Source of the DNA: Geodermatophilaceae bacterium | GTDB taxonomy: Bacteria; Actinomycetota; Actinomycetes; Mycobacteriales; Geodermatophilaceae | Length of the DNA stretch: 7,425 bases | Assembly: GCA_013812385.1 (NCBI GenBank) | Contig: JACCTM010000193.1 | Span: 1-7,425, forward strand | Reading direction: 5' to 3' | Shown: positions 1 to 5,015 of the stretch, piece by piece | How the letters are laid out: each line of letters opens with the position of its first letter | Position numbering within the stretch: the first letter of the stretch is position 1 | Made by a program: the position numbers and the translations under genes | Notes under the pieces: model-generated | What the model was told of the DNA's origin: nothing | The model's input: the letters and a program-made list of their open reading frames with translations, nothing else | Database searches by the model: none

Positions 1-1
1 G

Positions 2-328
2 GTCGTGGTTCATGGCAACCAGCGAAACTATGTCGTCGCGCTGGTGACCCTCGATCCGGAGTCGATCGCCGGCTGGGCCTCCTCGCAGAGCGGGCTCGGA
101 CATGCCGCGTACGAACAGATCGTCACCTCTAAAGAGGCGCGGAGCATGATCGACGGCTATGTCACTGAGCTGAACGCCAAGCTCAACCGTTGGGAGACGG
201 TCAAGAAGTTTGTGATCCTGGATCACGACCTGAGCGTGGAATCGGGCGAGATGACCCCTTCCATGAAGGTCAAGCGGAAGGTGGTCGAGGACAATCACCG
301 GGCCCAGCTCGACGAGCTGTACGCCTGA
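2..328 (+). CDS. Long-chain acyl-CoA synthetase, C-terminal end only (5' cut by window edge)
   Basis: This is the last 108 codons of an AMP-forming long-chain fatty acyl-CoA ligase (FadD15/ACSL type). Such enzymes activate fatty acids with ATP and CoA on the cytosolic face of the membrane. The reading frame is open from the window edge to a TGA at 326-328. The visible part is the mobile C-terminal subdomain: it opens with the NYVVALVTLDPE strand, continues with an alpha-helical stretch, and ends with the conserved block GEMTPSMKVKRKVV. That block corresponds to the family's E(L/M)TPT(M/L)KxKR motif, which carries the lysine used in the adenylation step. The AMP-binding core (P-loop YTSGTTG and the ATP-binding aspartate) lies outside the window, so substrate class rests on resemblance of the tail alone. 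The MBL hydrolase starts 14 nt downstream, so co-transcription is likely. An internal GTG at position 5 is not a real start. Confidence 0.87.
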   Translation, partial: VVVHGNQRNYVVALVTLDPESIAGWASSQSGLGHAAYEQIVTSKEARSMIDGYVTELNAKLNRWETVKKFVILDHDLSVESGEMTPSMKVKRKVVEDNHRAQLDELYA

Positions 329-342
329 GGGTGCCGACGTCG

Positions 343-1008
343 ATGACCAGTCCAGAGCGTCCCTATACCGGAGCTGTCAGCACCGGCGGCCCAGCCGACG
401 TCCGCGAACTCTCCGGACTCCGGATCAGCAAACTCTCCGTCGGTCCGATGGACAACAACGCCTATCTGCTGGAGTGCACAGCAACCGGCGACGGGCTGTT
501 GATCGACGCGGCGAACGAGCCCGATCGGATTCTCGAACTCGCCAACGGCATCTCGCTGCGGCGCATCGTGACCACCCACCGGCATCCTGATCACTGGCAG
601 GCGTTGTCCGATGTCGTCCAGAAGACCGGCGCGGCCACCTCGGCGCACCCGCTGGACGGCGCTGAACTCCCGGTACCGGTCAGCGACCCGGTCGAGCACG
701 GCGACACGTTGTCCGTCGGACAGGTGGAACTCGGTGTCGTCCAGCTTCGCGGGCATACCCCCGGCAGCATCGCGCTGCTCTGGGAGGGGGACGGGCACCA
801 CCTGTTCACTGGAGACAGCCTGTTTCCGGGCGGCCCGGGCAACACGTTCGGCAACACCGAAGACTTCGTGTCGCTGATGAACGATCTCGAGGAGCGGATT
901 TTCGCCGCGCTTCCCGATGAGACGTGGGTCTACCCCGGACATGGCTCTGACACAACCCTGGGAACCGAGCGGCCGCATCTTGCCGAGTGGCGCGCTCGCG
1001 GCTGGTAG
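343..1008 (+). CDS. MBL-fold metallo-hydrolase, glyoxalase II-like
   Basis: A 221-residue soluble metallo-beta-lactamase-fold hydrolase with a complete dinuclear metal site. The HxHxDH motif is THRHPDHW (H79, H81, D83, H84), the third histidine is in RGHTPGS (H138), the bridging aspartate is in FTGDSLF (D158), and the last ligand is in YPGHG (H200). The GNT-x-DF stretch after D158 and the short length fit the small glyoxalase II-like (YcbL/GloC-like) hydrolases. These cleave thioesters such as S-lactoylglutathione; an actinobacterium would use another thiol or an unrelated ester, so the substrate is unknown. I chose ATG 343: GAGGG at 327-331 lies 11 nt upstream, and the first ordered strand begins near residue 26. 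GTG 331 is an in-frame alternative. The open frame extends back to 190, but that part overlaps the upstream ligase gene in another frame and is not coding. It probably shares a transcript with the ligase. Confidence 0.88.
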   Translation: MTSPERPYTGAVSTGGPADVRELSGLRISKLSVGPMDNNAYLLECTATGDGLLIDAANEPDRILELANGISLRRIVTTHRHPDHWQALSDVVQKTGAATSAHPLDGAELPVPVSDPVEHGDTLSVGQVELGVVQLRGHTPGSIALLWEGDGHHLFTGDSLFPGGPGNTFGNTEDFVSLMNDLEERIFAALPDETWVYPGHGSDTTLGTERPHLAEWRARGW

Positions 1009-1186
1009 CCGACGCCGCAACTTCGGTGGTGGCTAAGTTCAAGACGAAGAACGCAGCAACGTCGGGACCTGCCTGGCTCGGCCAGCGTCGTCGAGCGGCG
1101 GTCAGCCGAGCGGTTGGCAGTGCGGCAGCACCGTCGGTACGGCCTCGCTGGGCTTGCGTTGTCGGGCGCCGGCTGCCTGCTTCCTA

Positions 1187-1251
1187 CGAGGTAGGGCGCG
1201 TCTGGCCTCCGCTTTCGCACCCGATTGGGGGGTGGGACGCGCCCTACCTCG
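1187..1251. repeat. Perfect 16-bp inverted repeat with 33-nt loop
   Basis: The arm CGAGGTAGGGCGCGTC at 1187-1202 is the exact reverse complement of 1236-1251, separated by 33 nt (1203-1235). The flanking bases do not pair. The stem is long and GC-rich but no T-tract follows on either strand, so it is not a classical intrinsic terminator. It lies 30 nt before the first codon of the DUF222 remnant. It could be a dispersed palindromic element, a regulatory hairpin of the former gene, or the edge of a small mobile element. The match is seen directly; the role is unknown. Confidence 0.7.
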
Positions 1252-1281
1252 GTGGTGCTGAGCTCGCCGGCATTGTCGGGG

Positions 1282-1529
1282 ATGGCGGCGGCGAGAGACA
1301 TGGTCATGGCTGCCGCGGAGACCGAGTTGTGGTCGTTGACCGACCGGCAAGCTGGCCGTCGTCGATGGTGGCCTGGCTGCGCGGCTCGCACCGGCTGGGT
1401 TCGGCTGAGGCTTCCCGACTGGTCAAGGTCGCCCGCGCCCTACGCGAGCAGCTGCCGGCCACCGCGGCCGGATCTGGCTCCGACCACCAGCCGGAATCGA
1501 CCCCAATCGCCGACCCCGAATCAACATGA
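1282..1529 (+). pseudogene. Remnant of a DUF222/13E12-type protein (HNH endonuclease family)
   Basis: Two pieces of a DUF222 N-terminal domain appear in different frames. The first, from ATG 1282, reads MAAARDMVMAAAETELWSL and resembles the first helix of these proteins. About 20 codons later, in the +2-shifted frame from about 1362, comes SMVAWLRGSHRLGSAEASRL followed by VKVARALREQLPATAAG. This matches the family pattern of a S-x-x-AWLR motif, an 'EARRxVRLARAL' helix and 'LPATAAA'. The roughly 50-60 residues that normally separate these blocks (ending in a 'DRRG' motif) are missing, so there has been an internal deletion with a frameshift. After PATAAG the frame runs into a Pro/Ser/Asp-rich tail and a TGA at 1527-1529. 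The remaining DUF222 core and any HNH nuclease domain are absent. This family is often present in many copies per actinobacterial genome and decays readily. Family assignment is from recalled motif patterns. Confidence 0.55.
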
Positions 1530-1744
1530 CCCACCGACCACCACCACTCCGAACCGACTGGCCACCCCCCGCCCACGACGGACCCGCGCCGTAACCCCCT
1601 GCGGCACAAGATTGCTCCCTTAGACGCCAACCGGGCTGCAGGCAAAGGTGCGTGGCGAACAAGGTTTGGCGCCACGGGTAGCGGCTCAGATCAGCGCCGG
1701 GCCATCACCAAGGCATCCCCTCCGCTGGGCCGTGGCCGATCGAT

Positions 1745-1765
1745 GTGCGGTGGACAACACCGCAC
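1745..1765. promoter_or_regulatory. 21-bp palindrome, candidate operator
   Basis: GTGCGGTG (1745-1752) and its exact reverse complement CACCGCAC (1758-1765) flank the 5-nt centre GACAA. The size and symmetry suit a dimeric repressor site, and it lies 85 nt before the amidohydrolase start. Nothing in the window encodes a regulator that would bind it. It could equally form a short RNA hairpin if the transcript starts further upstream. No consensus for a named regulator is recognised. Confidence 0.35.
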
Positions 1766-1838
1766 GCCGTGGACTCGGCGAAACACCTCCCGACCAGGCG
1801 CAGCGGAGCTGATCGACGCTCGACAGAACCTCAACGGC

Positions 1839-1844
1839 TACGGT
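1839..1844 (+). promoter_or_regulatory. Possible -10 element for a leaderless amidohydrolase transcript
   Basis: TACGGT fits the actinobacterial TANNNT -10 pattern and ends 6 nt before GTG 1851, which would place transcription initiation at or next to the start codon. No good Shine-Dalgarno sequence precedes that GTG (only CCAAAG). No convincing -35 box is seen at 17-18 nt; TCGACA at 1820-1825 is too close. A short degenerate motif, so weak evidence. Confidence 0.25.
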
Positions 1845-1850
1845 CCAAAG

Positions 1851-3092
1851 GTGACTCGGACCCTCTTCGCCGGTGGGTCAGTCTTCGACGGCACCGGCTC
1901 AGACCCTGCTCCCGCCGACGTGCTGGTCGAGGACGGGTTGGTCGTGAACGTCGGAAGCGGCTTCGAGGCCGACGACGTGGTCGACTGCGCTGGAGCGACG
2001 GTCCTGCCGGGGTTGATCGACAGCCACGTGCATGTGCTCTTCAGTGGGATCAACGTGCTCCGGATGATGCAGACGCCGTTCAGCTACCCGTTCTACGAGG
2101 CAGTTCACAACCTGAGGACGACGCTGGACACCGGGATCACGACCGTACGGGATGCCAGCGGCGCCGATCTTGGTGTGGCCCAGGCACTCCGGGACGGACT
2201 CATCGCCGGTCCCCGCATGCAGATCTCGATCAGCATGGTCAGCCAGACAGGAGGGCATGGCGACGGTTGGCAGCCGTGCGGCGCGGTCATGCCGCTACTT
2301 GTCCCCCACCCGGGCAGACCCTCCACGATTGTCGACGGCGCCGAGGAGATGCGTCGAGTGGTCCGTGAACTCGTTCGCGCCGGAGCCGACGTGATCAAGG
2401 TCGCGACCAGCGGAGGTGTTCTCTCACCACGCGATGATCCGCGGCACGGCCACTTTCGGGACGCCGAGATCGCCGTACTGGTCGAAGAGGCCACGGCGGC
2501 TGGCCTCTTCGTGATGGCGCACGCGCAGGCAACGGATGGGATCAAGGTGGCCATCCGCAATGGGATCCGCTCGATCGAGCACGGGATATATCTGGACGAC
2601 CAGGCCATCGAGATGATGCTCGCCGCCGGAACCTGGCTCGTACCAACGCTGTCTGCGCCACGCGCCGTGCTGAGCATGGCGGACTCGGGTGTGCCGATGC
2701 CCGCTGCTGTGATCAGTAAGGCGCGAATGGTCCTCGAATCACATGACGACTCGGTCAGTCGCGCCATTGCCGCAGGAGTCAAGATCGCCATGGGCACCGA
2801 CAGCGGAGTCGGTCCGCATGGCGACAACCTCGGCGAGCTCGGGCTGATGGTCGATCTCGGCATGACGGCTGCTCAGGCCTGGCGGGCCAGCACCGCGTCG
2901 GCGGCCGAGCTGCTGGGTATCCAAGAGGAATTCGGCACTTTGGAGCCGGGCAAGCGGGCCGATGTGCTGGTGCTGGAGGGCTCCACCTCGGACCTGGCCG
3001 ACCTGCGGGATCGCGTGCGTGCCGTCTACCAGGACGGAGTCCTGGTCGCCGGTGACCGTTCAGGCAACCCCCGGGTTCAGGCCGGCAACTAG
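1851..3092 (+). CDS. Metal-dependent amidohydrolase, Xaa-Pro dipeptidase/imidazolonepropionase-like
   Basis: A 413-residue cytosolic amidohydrolase-superfamily enzyme. It has the N-terminal beta-sandwich part (FAGGSVFDGTG, residues 6-16; VLPGLIDSHVHV, 51-62), a TIM barrel, and the C-terminal return to the sandwich (GTLEPGKRADVLVLEG). The binuclear site is complete: H59 and H61 of HxH, K183 in DVIKVATSGG (the lysine carboxylated in this group), H224 in MAHAQ, H244 in SIEHGIYL, and the catalytic D317 in MGTDSG. The K-x-x-x-SGG and GTDSG contexts fit the prolidase-like branch, whose characterised members hydrolyse N-acyl or Xaa-Pro-type dipeptides. The exact substrate cannot be read from sequence. 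I chose GTG 1851 because VTRTLFAGGSVFDGTG is where family members begin. ATG 1743 in the same frame would add 36 residues of Arg/Pro-rich, non-conserved sequence. The gene stands alone and converges on the TerC gene 87 nt away. Confidence 0.85.
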   Translation: MTRTLFAGGSVFDGTGSDPAPADVLVEDGLVVNVGSGFEADDVVDCAGATVLPGLIDSHVHVLFSGINVLRMMQTPFSYPFYEAVHNLRTTLDTGITTVRDASGADLGVAQALRDGLIAGPRMQISISMVSQTGGHGDGWQPCGAVMPLLVPHPGRPSTIVDGAEEMRRVVRELVRAGADVIKVATSGGVLSPRDDPRHGHFRDAEIAVLVEEATAAGLFVMAHAQATDGIKVAIRNGIRSIEHGIYLDDQAIEMMLAAGTWLVPTLSAPRAVLSMADSGVPMPAAVISKARMVLESHDDSVSRAIAAGVKIAMGTDSGVGPHGDNLGELGLMVDLGMTAAQAWRASTASAAELLGIQEEFGTLEPGKRADVLVLEGSTSDLADLRDRVRAVYQDGVLVAGDRSGNPRVQAGN

Positions 3093-3129
3093 AGTTGTCC
3101 ACGCGTTCGGTAGGCAGCCAAGGGTGTAG

Positions 3130-3151
3130 GGCGCCCGCCAGCAACGGCGCC
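3130..3151. terminator. Weak GC hairpin between convergent genes
   Basis: Two copies of the self-complementary GGCGCC (3130-3135 and 3146-3151) can pair into a 6-bp stem with a 10-nt loop. It is the best hairpin in the 87 nt between the stops of the amidohydrolase and the TerC gene, so it could act on both strands. There is no T-run on either side, and GGCGCC is common by chance at this GC content. Treat as a candidate only. Confidence 0.2.
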
Positions 3152-3179
3152 GCCTAAAGCCGACTGCGCCAATGAAGAG

Positions 3180-4289
3180 CTAGGCCTTCTCCTCGGTTGG
3201 CGCTGCCGAGTCCTCGGGAACGCGCATCGCACTCGCCGGTGGGCCGGTCAGGTCGGTCGGCTCCTCGATCGCGACGTCCTCGGTCGAGACATCCCCGCCG
3301 CGAAGCTGAGCCGCTGCTTCCGGATCGTTGCGGGCCTTGTAGAGGCTTGCGACGACTGCCAGGGCCATCACGCCGATGATCACGCTCAAGGACAACCAGA
3401 TAGGAATCGTCGGGGCCCACTCGATGGGCTCGCCACCGTTGATAAAGGGCAGGCTGTTCTCGTGCATCGCCTCGAGGATGAGTTTGATCCCGATGAAGCC
3501 GAGGATGACCGACAGACCCATGGAGAGGTAGACCAGGCGTTCCAGCAACCCGCCGAGCAGGAAGTAGAGCTGTCGTAGGCCCATCAGCGCGAAGATGTTG
3601 GCGGTGAAGACGATGAACGCTTCCCGGGTGAGCCCGAAGATCGCCGGGATCGAGTCCAACGCGAAAAGCAGGTCGGTGGAGCCGATCGCGAGGAAGACGA
3701 TGATCATCGGCGTCCACAGCCTCTTGCCATCCACTGTGGTGCGGATCTTGGCCCCGTCGTAGTCGTCGCTGATGGGCAGGATCCGACGCATCCGCCGAAT
3801 CAGAACGTTCTCCTCGTACTCCTCTTCCTCCCCCTGTTGCTTGGCCAGCTTGATCGCGGTGTAGATGAGGAAGGCGCCGAAGATGTAGAACAGCCAGATG
3901 AAGCGCTCGATAAGTGCGGCTCCGAGGAGGATGAAGATCCCCCGTAGGACCAGAGCGATGATGATCCCGACCATCAGGACTTCCTGTTGGTACTTACGAG
4001 GGACCGAGAACCGAGCCATGATGATCACGAAGACGAAAAGATTGTCCACCGACAGGCTGTATTCGGTGAGCCACCCCGCATAGAACTCTCCGGCCGCCTG
4101 TCCCCCGGCGAACCACAGCATGGCCAGACCGAAGAGCAGCGCGAGGCTCACATAGAAGCAGACCCAGAGGGAGGACTCCTTCATCGAGGGAACGTGTGGC
4201 CGTCGGGCAACGATCAGCAGATCGGCCAGCAGCAGCAGCCCGAGAAAGACGAAAGATCCGATCTCGAACCAAACGGGTAGATCGAGCAC
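3180..4289 (-). CDS. TerC-family integral membrane protein, probable Mn2+ exporter
   Basis: A 369-residue polytopic membrane protein of the TerC family (Alx, YkoY/MeeY relatives). Characterised members export manganese or help metalate secreted enzymes; the 'tellurium resistance' name is historical. The family hallmarks are both present: TEYSLSVDNLFVF (residues 75-87, with E76, D82, N83) and the second repeat GSTDLLFALDSIPAIFG (203-219, with D206, D212). These acidic residues lie in the membrane and form the metal site. Hydrophobic segments start at about residues 9, 41, 79, 104, 130, 195, 227, 262 and 304. A charged cytosolic loop with an EEEEYEE run sits at 153-160, and the 40-residue acidic tail is poorly conserved. 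GTG 4289 is preceded 7 nt upstream by GGAGAGGGA, and translation then begins at LDLPVWFEIG, the normal family start. The open frame runs back to 4496, but that part is the riboswitch leader. Confidence 0.9.
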   Translation of the reverse strand: MLDLPVWFEIGSFVFLGLLLLADLLIVARRPHVPSMKESSLWVCFYVSLALLFGLAMLWFAGGQAAGEFYAGWLTEYSLSVDNLFVFVIIMARFSVPRKYQQEVLMVGIIIALVLRGIFILLGAALIERFIWLFYIFGAFLIYTAIKLAKQQGEEEEYEENVLIRRMRRILPISDDYDGAKIRTTVDGKRLWTPMIIVFLAIGSTDLLFALDSIPAIFGLTREAFIVFTANIFALMGLRQLYFLLGGLLERLVYLSMGLSVILGFIGIKLILEAMHENSLPFINGGEPIEWAPTIPIWLSLSVIIGVMALAVVASLYKARNDPEAAAQLRGGDVSTEDVAIEEPTDLTGPPASAMRVPEDSAAPTEEKA

Positions 4290-4296
4290 TGGGCAG

Positions 4297-4305
4297 TCCC
4301 TCTCC
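4297..4305 (-). promoter_or_regulatory. Strong ribosome binding site of the TerC gene, within a sequestering hairpin
   Basis: On the minus strand GGAGAGGGA precedes GTG 4289 by 7 nt, which fixes the start. The stretch ACCGGAG (4308-4302, minus) that includes the first half of this site is perfectly complementary to CTCCGGT (4329-4323, minus) just upstream. The 7-bp stem and 14-nt loop would hide the site. The upstream strand also belongs to the closing stem of the adjacent aptamer, so the two pairings exclude each other. Confidence 0.7.
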
Positions 4306-4321
4306 GGTGGCACGTGGCAAC

Positions 4322-4456
4322 AACCGGAGGTCTCTCCCGCCTGACGCCCATGGAAATCGTTCCTGGCGACCAAACCGACGGGACCGGGCCGGACTCGGCA
4401 GTGCCGATTCCGGCCGTGGTGACGACCCCGCCGCGAAGGAATACTCCCCTCCACCG
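4322..4456 (-). ncRNA. yybP-ykoY (Mn2+) riboswitch in the TerC leader
   Basis: Read on the minus strand, the TerC leader contains the class hallmark GGGGAGTA (4449-4442). About 15 nt later comes GGTCGTCACCAC (4427-4416), carrying the conserved CGTCA loop. Next is a hairpin (4415-4387) with stem GGCCGGA/TCCGGCC, an A-G mismatch and an inner TCGGC/GCCGA stem capped by ACT. The element ends with GAGAGACCTCC (4336-4326), whose CCTCC can close P1 with GGAGG at 4452-4448. This class binds Mn2+ through its L1 and L3 loops and often precedes TerC and other Mn export genes, exactly as here. No T-run follows, so control is probably translational: the P1 3' strand overlaps the strand that can mask the TerC ribosome site. 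Mn2+ binding would then free the site and turn export on. Motifs are seen directly; class assignment is from recalled consensus and gene context. Confidence 0.8.
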
Positions 4457-4464
4457 ACGCCCTC

Positions 4465-4470
4465 ATTCTG
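4465..4470 (-). promoter_or_regulatory. Possible -10 element for the TerC transcript
   Basis: Minus-strand CAGAAT (within GTACAGAATG) matches four of six bases of TATAAT. It lies about 8-13 nt before the first base of the riboswitch, so a transcript would start right at the aptamer, as is usual. No clear -35 box is visible 16-18 nt upstream (GC-rich CGGAGG there). Support comes mostly from spacing. Confidence 0.3.
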
Positions 4471-4540
4471 TACGACCGGAGTCCGTGCCTCCGCATGGGG
4501 GCTGAGTCCGCGCCGGATTTCGATTGTCGGAGGCCGTTGT

Positions 4541-4546
4541 TAGCGT
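4541..4546 (+). promoter_or_regulatory. Possible -10 element for a leaderless VOC transcript
   Basis: TAGCGT matches TANNNT and ends 7 nt before GTG 4554. That is the spacing expected if the transcript begins at the start codon. A weak -35-like TTTCGA sits at 4518-4523 with a 17-nt spacer. The absence of a Shine-Dalgarno at normal distance (GGAGG at 4529-4533 is 20 nt away) also points to leaderless initiation. Confidence 0.35.
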
Positions 4547-4553
4547 CCGGTAC

Positions 4554-4976
4554 GTGGACATCAAACTCGAGGTGGTAACTGTCCCGATCTCAGATGTAGA
4601 TCGGGCGAAGTCCTTCTATGTCGATCAGGTTGGATTCGTGATGGACCACGACCAGACGGTCAGCGACGAGATCCGGTTCGTTCAGCTCACACCGTCGGGC
4701 TCGGTATGCTCGATCGCCTTCGGCAGAGGCATCTCCACGATGCAGCCGGGATCCCTGCAAGCGATCATGTGCGTCGTCGCCGACGTCGAGGCGGCTCGGG
4801 CGGAACTCATCGATCGCGGGGTCGAGGTGAGTGATGTGGACGAGCGGGCGTGGGGCAGATTCGTCTACTTCGCGGACCCGGACGGCAACGGCTGGTCCTA
4901 TCAACAACTCCCCGACTGGTCGGTCGGAGCCGGCGGGTCAGGCGCCCGACCGGAGGAGTCCGAGGGCTCCGCCTAG
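4554..4976 (+). CDS. VOC-superfamily (glyoxalase/bleomycin-resistance fold) protein
   Basis: A 140-residue small cytosolic protein with the vicinal-oxygen-chelate fold: two beta-alpha-beta-beta-beta units, the first about residues 3-58 and the second about 68-119. Typical signatures are VTVPISDVDRAKSFYVDQVGF in the first half (written here only as a family cue, residues 9-28) and FADPDGNGW (106-114) near the end. The usual metal ligand after the DPDGN turn, a glutamate in glyoxalase I, is a glutamine here (QQLP, 117-120). It is therefore unlikely to be a true glyoxalase I, and substrate or metal cannot be stated. The last 20 residues are a Gly/Ser/Glu-rich tail outside the fold. GTG 4554 gives the family-like start MDIKLEVVTVP. 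TTG 4524 would add ten residues and has no ribosome site. The gene is divergent from TerC, and the CopC gene follows after 39 nt on the same strand, so the two may be co-transcribed. Confidence 0.85.
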   Translation: MDIKLEVVTVPISDVDRAKSFYVDQVGFVMDHDQTVSDEIRFVQLTPSGSVCSIAFGRGISTMQPGSLQAIMCVVADVEAARAELIDRGVEVSDVDERAWGRFVYFADPDGNGWSYQQLPDWSVGAGGSGARPEESEGSA

Positions 4977-5015
4977 CGCTGCTCTGGCGTCGTCTCATGG
5001 CTGCCGGCGGGAACC

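Larger units (their letters stand above)
1009..1742. other. Long intergenic stretch with no intact gene
   Basis: No open frame here gives a recognisable complete protein on either strand, although the high GC content keeps several frames open by chance. The supportable contents are a perfect 16-bp inverted repeat (1187-1202 / 1236-1251), a decayed DUF222-like remnant (about 1282-1529) and a 5-bp hairpin at 1073-1085 (CTGGC-TCG-GCCAG). That hairpin sits 65 nt after the MBL stop and lacks a T-run, so it is only a weak terminator candidate. Bases 1530-1742 show proline- and arginine-rich translations and nothing I recognise. No tRNA, insertion sequence end or CRISPR-like repeat is visible. Confidence 0.6.

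Noticed and set aside
190..342. Upstream extension of the MBL hydrolase frame
   Set aside because: It overlaps the acyl-CoA synthetase coding sequence in another frame, is Gly/Arg-rich and unlike any MBL N-terminus. ATG 343 fits the fold start.
1187..1251. Intrinsic terminator for the MBL hydrolase
   Set aside because: The 33-nt loop, lack of a T-run and 180-nt distance from the stop codon make this unlikely.
930..1391. Minus-strand open frames across the gene-poor gap
   Set aside because: No recognisable domain, Arg/Pro-rich composition, no ribosome site; they overlap the better-supported DUF222 blocks on the other strand.
1530..1625. Translation TDPRRNPLRHK resembling the C-terminal tail of HNH/DUF222 proteins
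   Set aside because: Only a short basic similarity beyond a stop codon; too weak to extend the pseudogene.
1530..1850. Open frame continuous with the amidohydrolase, and only one TGA (1527-1529) away from the DUF222 remnant frame
   Set aside because: Suggested a fusion or readthrough, but the translation is Pro/Arg-rich and non-conserved. High GC leaves such frames open by chance.
3154..3717. Alternative minus-strand frames inside the TerC gene
   Set aside because: Arg/Gly/Asp-rich shadow translations of the real membrane protein frame.
3180..4289. Tellurite resistance function for TerC
   Set aside because: Neither other ter genes nor toxic-anion context is present, and the Mn2+ riboswitch-like leader points to manganese.
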